From: Faucicola sp041855445
GTDB lineage: Bacteria; Pseudomonadota; Gammaproteobacteria; Pseudomonadales; Moraxellaceae
DNA: 64,000 bases
Reading direction: 5' to 3'
Assembly (NCBI GenBank): GCA_041855445.1
Contig: JBHAEG010000007.1
Coordinates: 62,001-126,000 of the forward strand
Position 1 is the stretch's first letter; each line of letters starts with the position of its first letter. Shown piece after piece: positions 1 to 8,049 of this stretch. The position numbers and the translations under genes are program-made. A model generated the notes under the pieces. It did not search any database. It saw nothing but the letters and a program-made list of their open reading frames with translations, and had not been told where the DNA came from.

Positions 1-482
1 ATTTCTGCTAAGTAAGCAAGCTCTTGATGAGTTCTGGCACTATACACTAGGATAATATGTTGATATTGTTGCCAAACTTCCAATGTTTTTAAAATAGATA
101 AAAATGGAGCTACGCCTGTACCTGTCGCTAACAACCATAAATCTTGTGGTAAAGGTTTTTGATAACGGGTTAAAGTTAAAAAACCAAAAACCGTTGGATT
201 TAAATAAAGTATATCCCCAGCTTGTAAATGTTTAAGTTGTGAGGTAAATTCACCATTTGGTATCACAACTGAAAAAAATTCTAAAAATTCATCAAAAGGC
301 GAGGAAACAATGGAGTAGGCTCGAAAAACTGCTGGTTTATCACTAGCTTTAATGCCTAGTCGTACAAACTGTCCTGCAGTAAAACGAAACCCTGTTGGAC
401 GAGTGACTTTAAAACTAAATAATGTGTCTGCCCATTGGGTAACTTCAGTAATGGTAACGGGGATACTTTTTTCGTCTGACAT
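1..482 (-). CDS. fpr: Ferredoxin--NADP(+) reductase, C-terminus beyond window
   Basis: A flavoprotein that moves electrons between NADPH and ferredoxin or flavodoxin in the cytoplasm. About 160 residues are visible, starting MSDEKSIPV at the ATG at 482-480. They contain the FAD-binding RxYS motif (RAYS, residues 54-57) and the start of the NADP-binding domain (GTGVAP, about 121-126). The rest of the NADP domain lies before position 1. The gene follows the nuo operon in the same direction but is separated from it by a terminator hairpin, so it probably has its own promoter. The family call is firm; the physiological partner cannot be read from sequence. Confidence 0.9.
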   Translation of the reverse strand, partial: MSDEKSIPVTITEVTQWADTLFSFKVTRPTGFRFTAGQFVRLGIKASDKPAVFRAYSIVSSPFDEFLEFFSVVIPNGEFTSQLKHLQAGDILYLNPTVFGFLTLTRYQKPLPQDLWLLATGTGVAPFLSILKTLEVWQQYQHIILVYSARTHQELAYLAE

Positions 483-535
483 GACTTTTTACTAATTGAA
501 TGAGTTAGTCATATTGTAGCAAACTTTTCCCAAGT

Positions 536-563
536 AAAAAACGTGCCTTTCGACACGTTTTTA
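536..563 (-). terminator. Rho-independent terminator ending the nuo operon
   Basis: An 8-bp stem AAAACGTG (538-545) / CACGTTTT (554-561) with an 8-nt loop is flanked by A and T runs on both sides. It sits between the nuoN stop and the fpr start, reads well on the minus strand, and is symmetric enough to work in both directions. Confidence 0.75.
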
Positions 564-571
564 TTTTTCAT

Positions 572-2068
572 TTATTGTAATTGATAAATTTTAACGGCAC
601 CTAAGAGATGAATTAGGCTGTCAGGCAAGATACCAAAATATAATACTGCTAATGTGACCAATAACACCATAATCCCACCAGCCTGTATACCCCAATGATT
701 TACCGCATCAAAGTCTTTTTGTTTTTGTGGACGTTGGAATAATGTCACCATTAAGGTTAAGTAATAATATAAGCTAATTGCACTACCAACAATTATCATA
801 CTGGTTAATAGCCATTGCCCTGTTTGTACAGTTGCCAAGACCGCAAAGAATTTAGTAATAAAGCCCGCTGTTAATGGAATACCCGCTAATGATAATAACA
901 TTACCGTTAAAACAGCTGTCAAGATTGGACGTTGCCAAAATAAGCCACGATAGTTTGCAATCAATTCTGCTTCACCAGCATTTTTATAAGGACTAGACAT
1001 CAATGTCACAACGCCAAATGCTCCAATCGTTGTAAACGCATATACTGCCATATAATAACTTGCAATATAATCGGCATCATATGGGGCACTGATGACGACA
1101 GCCAATACATACCCTAAGTGAGCAATTGATGAATAGCTTAACATACGTTTGATATTTTTTTGACGTAATGCCAAGATGTTACCCACGAGCATGGATAATA
1201 CTGCAATCACAATTAGTGTTGTTTGTGTTGAAGGTAAACCGATGGTCGCCGTTGTTACCAAGAAGCGTAAACCCAATGCTAACATAGCGACTTTACCCAC
1301 ACTGGCAAGAAATGTTGCAATTGGAGCGGGGGCACCTTGGTATACATCAGGTGTCCAAGTATGAAATGGAACTGCTGACAATTTAAAGGCAATACCAAAT
1401 AATACCAGTACACTACCTAATGCAAACAAGATATAGTTTGACCCTTGTTGTAACTGCATAAATAATGACACGGTAATATCACGAAATTCTAATGTGCCTG
1501 TATACGCATAAATAAACGCCATACCCATTAACATGGTTGCAGAGGCGGTGGCTGATAGCACTAAATATTTTAAGCCAGACTCTAACGACTTACTACGAGC
1601 AAATGTATAGGCGAGCATACCATACATTGGTACAGATAATAACTCAAGGCTAATAAAGAATGATGCTAAGTGTTCACTACATACCATCAACATTGCCCCA
1701 AGTGTTGCCGTTAGCATCAATAAATATAACTCTTCCTTATTTTCAGGATACCCCTCCATGTAGGCATATGACAATGTAAAACATGCTAACGAACAAATTA
1801 GTATAATTAACATATTAAACATGGCAAAACCATCAATGACAAATAATGTTGAAACAAAACCAACACCTGTCCCCGAGGTAACATAGCCGTAAATCTGAAT
1901 AATTAACGTAATTAATGCAAAATTTAGCCCAATAACACTCAATGTTCCTGCAACAAAATGTGAACGCTTTACCGCAATCGCAATCATTACCATAATAATG
2001 GTTAATGACAAAATCAACATTGGCAAAAACATCACGAGCATATTGCTATCAAAAGGAATATTTGGCAT
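572..2068 (-). CDS. nuoN: NADH-quinone oxidoreductase subunit N
   Basis: Proton-translocating membrane subunit of complex I, related to Mrp-type antiporters. The 498-residue protein is hydrophobic throughout, with about 14 membrane segments. It carries the family's charged residues: Glu142 in LELLSVP, Lys167 in LKYLVLSA, Lys229 and Lys259, and the HTWTPDVYQGAP signature at 236-247. I place the start at the ATG at 2068, one nucleotide after the nuoM stop. An upstream in-frame start at 2152 would add 28 non-conserved residues lying inside nuoM. It is the last gene of the operon, followed by a terminator. Confidence 0.95.
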   Translation of the reverse strand: MPNIPFDSNMLVMFLPMLILSLTIIMVMIAIAVKRSHFVAGTLSVIGLNFALITLIIQIYGYVTSGTGVGFVSTLFVIDGFAMFNMLIILICSLACFTLSYAYMEGYPENKEELYLLMLTATLGAMLMVCSEHLASFFISLELLSVPMYGMLAYTFARSKSLESGLKYLVLSATASATMLMGMAFIYAYTGTLEFRDITVSLFMQLQQGSNYILFALGSVLVLFGIAFKLSAVPFHTWTPDVYQGAPAPIATFLASVGKVAMLALGLRFLVTTATIGLPSTQTTLIVIAVLSMLVGNILALRQKNIKRMLSYSSIAHLGYVLAVVISAPYDADYIASYYMAVYAFTTIGAFGVVTLMSSPYKNAGEAELIANYRGLFWQRPILTAVLTVMLLSLAGIPLTAGFITKFFAVLATVQTGQWLLTSMIIVGSAISLYYYLTLMVTLFQRPQKQKDFDAVNHWGIQAGGIMVLLVTLAVLYFGILPDSLIHLLGAVKIYQLQ

Positions 2069-2069
2069 C

Positions 2070-3647
2070 TTATTGAACCTCCATATAAGCAAATGGCTCT
2101 TGTACTGATATTGCTGACTGATAAAATTGCTGTATCCATGCCATCGCATCATTTGAAGTGTCTAAAAATGGCTGTGGATATAATCCTAACCATACTAAAC
2201 CAACCACCAACACTACCAGTAATGAAATCTCACGCATATTGACATCACGGATAGGTTGTCGTTTTTCCATGGCTGGTGTCACTTCACCAAATAAGGCACG
2301 ATAAATCATAATCAATGAATATAAACCTGCCCATACCAAGCTAAATGTTGCCAAAACCACAAACACAGGATACTGCTCAAATGAACCTAACAATATCAGA
2401 AATTCACCAATGAAATTTCCTGTTCCAGGAATACCTAATAATGCCGCACTAAAAAACATCATTAGTGGTGCATAATAACGCATTTGTCCCCAAATACCGC
2501 CCATCAATGTCAAGTCACGTGTATGTAAACGTTCATACAATTGACCACACATAATAAATAACGCTGCCGAACACAAACCATGTGCCAGCATTTGTATCAT
2601 TAACCCCTGTAAACTTATCAATGTGCCTGCATAAATTGCTAAAACTACAAAGCCCATATGTGAAATACTGGTATACGCTAATAAACGTTTAATATCCGTT
2701 TGAACAAACGCTAACCATGCTCCATAAAACACACCAATCATACCTAGTATAATCGCTATTGGAGCAAACTCTGCAGACGCTGTTGGGAACAATGGCAACA
2801 CAAAACGGATTAAACCATAAGCTGCCGTCTTAATCAAAATCCCCGCCAAATCTACTGAGCCTGCGGTAGGGGCTTGAGCATGAGCATCTGGTAACCAACC
2901 GTGAAATGGCATAATTGGCAATTTTACGGCAAAACCAATAAAGAAACACAACATAATGACATATTCCCAGCCACCCAATTGTGTTCCAATTAAATCCATA
3001 TAATTAAAACTTAAGGTGCCAGTTTGCGAGGAGTTAATACCCACTAGCAACAAAATACCCACTAGCATAATTAAGCCAGAGGCTTGAGTATAAATAAAAA
3101 ATTTCGTGGCTGCATATTCTTTGGTTTTACCATCTTTTGCATTATGTCCCCAAATTGCAATCAAAAAGTAAATAGGAACAAGCATCATCTCCCAAAAGAA
3201 GAAGAATAAAAACAAATCAATGGCAAGAAATACCCCAATAACTCCACCTAAACTCCATAACAAATTTAGATGGAAAAAACCAACACGGCGAGTAATCTCA
3301 CCCCAAGAACAGCCAACAGCCATGATACCAAGAAATGCCGTCAATCCCACCATCAACAATGAAATACCGTCCATTGCTAAATGAAAGTTTACGCCTAAAC
3401 TACTAATCCATGGCACATTAAACTCAGCAAACCAAACTGGCTTTGCTGTCGCCTCTACCACCGTCTTTGCCGACCCTAAAAACTGCCCTTGATGCCAAAG
3501 TTTGACACTCAAAGCAAACGTTAGCACCATACCAATCAAGGCAATCCAGCGTGGAAAACGACTACTCATCTTTTCCACGACCCAACATAAAAAACCTGCG
3601 ATGAACGGAATAAAAATCAAGGCGGGTAATAAGAGATTATTTTGCAT
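2070..3647 (-). CDS. nuoM: NADH-quinone oxidoreductase subunit M
   Basis: Second of the three antiporter-like proton-pumping subunits in the complex I membrane arm. It has 525 residues, close to the family's usual length, with many membrane helices. The essential glutamate is at 153 in FWEMMLVP, Lys242 begins KLPIMPFHGWLPDAHAQAP, and Lys273 follows. The start at 3647 lies 4 nt after the nuoL stop, consistent with translational coupling. Nothing unusual is seen. Confidence 0.95.
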   Translation of the reverse strand: MQNNLLLPALIFIPFIAGFLCWVVEKMSSRFPRWIALIGMVLTFALSVKLWHQGQFLGSAKTVVEATAKPVWFAEFNVPWISSLGVNFHLAMDGISLLMVGLTAFLGIMAVGCSWGEITRRVGFFHLNLLWSLGGVIGVFLAIDLFLFFFFWEMMLVPIYFLIAIWGHNAKDGKTKEYAATKFFIYTQASGLIMLVGILLLVGINSSQTGTLSFNYMDLIGTQLGGWEYVIMLCFFIGFAVKLPIMPFHGWLPDAHAQAPTAGSVDLAGILIKTAAYGLIRFVLPLFPTASAEFAPIAIILGMIGVFYGAWLAFVQTDIKRLLAYTSISHMGFVVLAIYAGTLISLQGLMIQMLAHGLCSAALFIMCGQLYERLHTRDLTLMGGIWGQMRYYAPLMMFFSAALLGIPGTGNFIGEFLILLGSFEQYPVFVVLATFSLVWAGLYSLIMIYRALFGEVTPAMEKRQPIRDVNMREISLLVVLVVGLVWLGLYPQPFLDTSNDAMAWIQQFYQSAISVQEPFAYMEVQ

Positions 3648-3651
3648 ATTA

Positions 3652-5529
3652 TCACTTCCCTACCATCGTCATTACCAACACCAATAACACTGCCATGCCA
3701 ACCCCAAAACTCATCGCATATCCTCGCAAAGAGCCAGATTGAAACCAAGAAGTTACCTTATTACCAGCCAATGCCAACGCAGGCAACACATTCCAAGCTT
3801 TATCCACAGGGTCAATTTTCAACAAGCGACCAATTAAAATAAACGGTTTTACAAATACCAAATCAAACAACGCATCAAAACCTAAACCATGATAGCACCA
3901 ATAATACATTGCACCACCAATTGATGATTGTTTAAATTTAGTCAATAAACGACCTTTATCAAGTACATATAACCAACCTGCCAACGCAAGTCCAGCAAAC
4001 ATTGTACCCATTGCAATAAACTCAGCGGTATGCTTACCATCTGCTTTGCCTGCCTGCTCAAGCAATACACCCTGACTTAACGGCAACACTTCAGCCAATG
4101 GTGGCGTAATGAACGCACCAACGGCGGTTGATAACACCAATAACACGCCAAGAGGCAACCAATAAGACACACCTGATAACTTATGAGCGTGAGTCTTTTC
4201 CTCACCAAAGAAGGTAATCCAAATCATACGGAATGTATAGATTGAAGTTAAAAATGCTCCAGCAACTGCCATATAAAACAAATAGATATGACCAGTTGCA
4301 AACGTTTCCCAAATAATCGCATCTTTTGAATAAAAACCAACTGTTAGCCAAGGAATTGCAGCCAACGCACCGCCACCAATTACAAAACACCAAAAGACAA
4401 ATGGTATAGTTTTTCTTAGACCACCCATTTTAAAAATATTTTGTTCATGATGAACACTTAAAATCACGGCACCAGATGCTAAGAATAATAACGCTTTAAA
4501 AAATGCATGGGTCATCAAATGAAAAATTGCTACTTGCCATGCACCCACACCCAACGCCAAAAACATATAACCAATTTGACTCATGGTTGAATATGCCAAA
4601 ATACGTTTAATATCTGTCTGAGCCAAGGCACAAAAGCCAGCAACCAATAATGTCACTGCACCAACAACCCCAACCCAACTAATTAAAATTTCAGGGGTTA
4701 AAATAAATACAGGATGCAGGCGAGCTATTAAATACACCCCTGCTGTTACCATTGTTGCAGCATGAATTAACGCAGAAACAGGCGTAGGCCCTGCCATCGC
4801 ATCAGCTAACCAAGTATGTAACGGAATTTGAGCTGATTTACCCATCGCCCCCAATACCAACATGACCGCTGTTAATTGCAAGGTATAATCATGGGCGGTA
4901 AACATTTGAGGTACACGTGTAATAATTTCTTGAATGTTTAATGTTCCCAACTCACGGAACAATAAAAACAACCCAAAGGCCAAAAACACATCACCAACAC
5001 GGGTCACAGTAAAGGCTTTCATTGCAGCCTTGCCATTTTCACGATTTTTATAATAAAAACCAATGAGCAAGTATGAACAAACACCAACACCTTCCCAGCC
5101 TAAATATAACAATACTAAATTATCCGCCAACACAAGTAATAACATACTTGCTACGAATAAATTCATATAGCTAAAAAAGCGAGCAAAGCCATCTTCGCCT
5201 TTCATGTACCATGATGCAAAAATATGAATTAAAAAGCCAACACCCGTAATAACACCCATCATGGTCACGCCCAAACCATCAAGCGATAAACCAAAATTAG
5301 GAGCAAAATCACCAATCTGCATCCATGTCCACAAAGGTACATTGACCACTGTGCCTGCTGGGTTATTTAATAAAAACTGACTACCTGCGATTAACGCACA
5401 TAACGCTGACAATCCCATACTGCCAACGCCAACAATGGTCGCTACTTTTTCACACAGACGGTCACGAAAACTTGCTAAAATCAAAAAGCCCAGCAGTGGA
5501 AATATAAACGTTAGAGGTAACATACTCAT
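3652..5529 (-). CDS. nuoL: NADH-quinone oxidoreductase subunit L
   Basis: Distal antiporter-like subunit of complex I. Its long C-terminal lateral helix spans the other antiporter subunits. Glu146 lies in YLGWEGVGVCSYLLIG, and the HTWLADAMAGPTPVSALIHAATM block is present. Two starts are possible: GTG at 5538, overlapping the nuoK stop as GTGA, and ATG at 5529. An AAAGGG sequence sits about 8 nt before the ATG but directly abuts the GTG, so I choose ATG 5529 (625 residues). Either choice changes only three residues. Confidence 0.95.
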   Translation of the reverse strand: MSMLPLTFIFPLLGFLILASFRDRLCEKVATIVGVGSMGLSALCALIAGSQFLLNNPAGTVVNVPLWTWMQIGDFAPNFGLSLDGLGVTMMGVITGVGFLIHIFASWYMKGEDGFARFFSYMNLFVASMLLLVLADNLVLLYLGWEGVGVCSYLLIGFYYKNRENGKAAMKAFTVTRVGDVFLAFGLFLLFRELGTLNIQEIITRVPQMFTAHDYTLQLTAVMLVLGAMGKSAQIPLHTWLADAMAGPTPVSALIHAATMVTAGVYLIARLHPVFILTPEILISWVGVVGAVTLLVAGFCALAQTDIKRILAYSTMSQIGYMFLALGVGAWQVAIFHLMTHAFFKALLFLASGAVILSVHHEQNIFKMGGLRKTIPFVFWCFVIGGGALAAIPWLTVGFYSKDAIIWETFATGHIYLFYMAVAGAFLTSIYTFRMIWITFFGEEKTHAHKLSGVSYWLPLGVLLVLSTAVGAFITPPLAEVLPLSQGVLLEQAGKADGKHTAEFIAMGTMFAGLALAGWLYVLDKGRLLTKFKQSSIGGAMYYWCYHGLGFDALFDLVFVKPFILIGRLLKIDPVDKAWNVLPALALAGNKVTSWFQSGSLRGYAMSFGVGMAVLLVLVMTMVGK

Positions 5530-5534
5530 TTTTA

Positions 5535-5843
5535 TCACCCTTTCATTTCACTGGCTGTATCTACATTCAAATGACCACGCTTATGATAGAATTGTAATAA
5601 GATAGCCAACCCAATTGACACTTCAGCCGCTGCCAATGTCAAAATTAAAATAAACATAATCTGACCATCAGGATTTACCCAACGGCTACCTGCCACCACG
5701 AACGCTAACGCAGCGGCATTCATCATAATCTCAAGACTCATCAGCATAAACAAAAAGTTTCGCCGTACCATCACCCCACAAAAACCGATAGCAAACAAAA
5801 TCGCTGATAAGATAAGACCATGTTCCAATGGAATTTGGGTCAT
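5535..5843 (-). CDS. nuoK: NADH-quinone oxidoreductase subunit K
   Basis: Small membrane subunit of complex I with three transmembrane helices. It carries two buried glutamates needed for proton transfer, visible here in SLEIMMNA and AAAEVSIGLAI. The start is a GTG-ATG pair. AGGAGG lies 7 nt before the ATG at 5843 and only 4 nt before the GTG at 5846, favouring the ATG (102 residues). This start shares one base with the nuoJ stop codon. Confidence 0.95.
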   Translation of the reverse strand: MTQIPLEHGLILSAILFAIGFCGVMVRRNFLFMLMSLEIMMNAAALAFVVAGSRWVNPDGQIMFILILTLAAAEVSIGLAILLQFYHKRGHLNVDTASEMKG

Positions 5844-6433
5844 CACACGTCCTCCTTAACATGAGCATTTTCTAGCAAACTGCTATGACTATCATTTTCA
5901 TCATCTAACGCACGTTTAGCTAAATGATATGCAGCGACCAATGCACCAAGCAACAAAAAGCCTGCAATTTCTACAATCAATAAATATTCTGTAAACAACG
6001 CGGTGCCGACTGCTTTTGCATCTACTGTTTTTGCACCAATAACTGCCTGCTGAGTAGTATCTTGACCAAGACCAATTAGGGCAAACATTACCAAACCAAT
6101 CACAAATGCCAAACTTAATGGCACTGCCCAAGTCGATGCTGTTAGCCATTCACTTTCTTTTTGGTCATTTTCCATACCTAAATTGAGCATCATTACCACG
6201 AAAACAAACAAAACTAAAATTGCACCAGCATATACAATAATTTCTAACGCACCAGCAAAAGGGGCTCCTAAGGCAAAAAATACCCCTGCAACAGCCAATA
6301 ACGATACAATCATTGATAACAAAGCATGAATTGGATTATGTAATAACACGACTCGCAAACTTGCAATAATAGCCACTAACGCCAACGCATAAAAACCAAC
6401 AGTCGCTCCTGAAATTCCTGTCGCTAAAATCAT
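5843..6433 (-). CDS. nuoJ: NADH-quinone oxidoreductase subunit J
   Basis: Membrane subunit (196 residues, five predicted helices) whose third helix contains the pi-bulge region that links quinone chemistry to proton pumping. The conserved segment GALEIIVYAGAILVLFVFVVMML is present near residues 60-80. The start ATG overlaps the nuoI stop in an ATGA arrangement. The C-terminal tail is charged and soluble. Confidence 0.94.
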   Translation of the reverse strand: MILATGISGATVGFYALALVAIIASLRVVLLHNPIHALLSMIVSLLAVAGVFFALGAPFAGALEIIVYAGAILVLFVFVVMMLNLGMENDQKESEWLTASTWAVPLSLAFVIGLVMFALIGLGQDTTQQAVIGAKTVDAKAVGTALFTEYLLIVEIAGFLLLGALVAAYHLAKRALDDENDSHSSLLENAHVKEDV

Positions 6434-6978
6434 GGTAATAAACTCCGCACATCAATTGGGGCAGACTCATTTTGAGCAGTTCCTTTTGGTTTATCTTTAA
6501 TTGCCATACCTGTTACGCGATAATAGTTATATTCAGGATATTTCCCAGGCCCTGAAATCAGTAAATGTTCTTTTTCATATACTAAGTTTTGACGATTATA
6601 TTCGCCTAATTCAAAATCAGGGGTCAATTGAATTGCTGTTGTTGGACAAGCCTCTTCGCACATGCCACAAAATACACAACGTGAAAAGTTGATACGAAAA
6701 AACTCAGGATACCAACGTCCATCTTCTCGTTCAGCTTTTTGCAATGAAATACAGCTAACAGGACAGGCCACCGCACACAAATTACACGCAACACAACGTT
6801 CATCACCATCTGGGTCACGAGTCAATACAATACGTCCACGAAAGCGAGGCGGTACAGGCACGGGTTGTTCTGGATATAAAATCGTATCTCGTTTACGAGT
6901 TGCATGGCTTGCCACCATCACCAACGTTCGCAATATTGAGCCAAAGCCAGTAGCAGTATTTTTTATTGTTTCAAACAT
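6430..6978 (-). CDS. nuoI: NADH-quinone oxidoreductase subunit I (2x[4Fe-4S])
   Basis: Peripheral-arm subunit of complex I that carries electrons through clusters N6a and N6b. In the 182-residue protein the ligands are clear: C62-x2-C65-x2-C68-x3-C72-P and C101-x2-C104-x2-C107-x3-C111-P. An N-terminal amphipathic segment anchors it near the membrane. A strong GGGGAGG ribosome site precedes the start. It lies 15 nt after nuoH. Confidence 0.96.
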   Translation of the reverse strand: MFETIKNTATGFGSILRTLVMVASHATRKRDTILYPEQPVPVPPRFRGRIVLTRDPDGDERCVACNLCAVACPVSCISLQKAEREDGRWYPEFFRINFSRCVFCGMCEEACPTTAIQLTPDFELGEYNRQNLVYEKEHLLISGPGKYPEYNYYRVTGMAIKDKPKGTAQNESAPIDVRSLLP

Positions 6979-6993
6979 AACGACCTCCCCTTG

Positions 6994-8049
6994 CTATAGC
7001 CCCGAACGCCATAAAATAAACGCTGACGTTACCAACAAATTAATTAAGGTGATTGGCAAACAAATTTTCCAACCAAAATTCATCACTTGGTCATAACGAG
7101 GACGCATCAACGCACCCCGAGCCAATACAAATAACGTCATAAAAAACAATGTTTTAATTATAAACCATAAGGCAGGAGGCACCCATGTAAAAATCGCAAT
7201 ATCAGCAATAGGCAACCAACCACCAAAAAACAATGTTGTAATTAACGCAGATACTAGCACCACATTGACATATTCACCAACAAAGAACATACCAAACTTC
7301 ATGCCTGAATATTCAACATGATAACCTTCTGCTAATTCTTGTTCAGCTTCTGGTTGGTCAAATGGGAAACGGTGAGTGACTGCCACACCTGCTACCATAA
7401 AGGTTAAAAAACCAAAAATTTGTCCAAATACATTCCAATGCCAAAAACCGCCTGCCTGTGACATTACAATATCACGCAAATTGAACGAACCTGCCAATGC
7501 CACAACACCCATCAAGGATAAGCCTAAAAACACTTCATAACTAATTGTTTGAGCTGCAGAACGTAAGCCACCTAATAAAGAATATTTATTTGCTGATGCC
7601 CAGCCACCAAACATCACTGCATACACGGCTAAGCCAGCCATTGCAAAAAAGAACAAAATGCCAATATTCCAATCTGCCCCACCCCATGTTGGTGAAATTG
7701 GAATAATCACAAACCCTGCTAGAGCAGTAAACATGGCAATTGCAGGGGCTAAAATAAAGATAAACTTATCGGCAAATTTTGGTGTCCAATCTTCCTTAAA
7801 AAAGATTTTTAGCATATCAGCTACCAACTGTAATGACCCTTGCCAACCTACACGATTAGGGCCATAACGGTCTTGCCACAATGCTAACATACGACGTTCA
7901 TAAACAATCATCAACGCCGCAGCCAAAACCACCACTAAAAAAATAACGATAGACTGAAATACCATAAACGCTATCGACCAACCCTCTGGCGACATCATGC
8001 CAGAAAGCCAAGCAGGCATTTGCGGAATTTCTCTGACGGCGTATTCCAT
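6994..8049 (-). CDS. nuoH: NADH-quinone oxidoreductase subunit H
   Basis: Membrane subunit forming much of the quinone-binding chamber at the junction of the two arms. It has 351 residues and about eight helices. The family loops are visible: ERRMLALWQDRYGPNRVG near residue 50 and the acidic PFDQPEAEQELAEGYHVEYSG loop in the middle. Its ATG overlaps the nuoG stop by one base (TAATG), which implies coupling. Confidence 0.96.
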   Translation of the reverse strand: MEYAVREIPQMPAWLSGMMSPEGWSIAFMVFQSIVIFLVVVLAAALMIVYERRMLALWQDRYGPNRVGWQGSLQLVADMLKIFFKEDWTPKFADKFIFILAPAIAMFTALAGFVIIPISPTWGGADWNIGILFFFAMAGLAVYAVMFGGWASANKYSLLGGLRSAAQTISYEVFLGLSLMGVVALAGSFNLRDIVMSQAGGFWHWNVFGQIFGFLTFMVAGVAVTHRFPFDQPEAEQELAEGYHVEYSGMKFGMFFVGEYVNVVLVSALITTLFFGGWLPIADIAIFTWVPPALWFIIKTLFFMTLFVLARGALMRPRYDQVMNFGWKICLPITLINLLVTSAFILWRSGL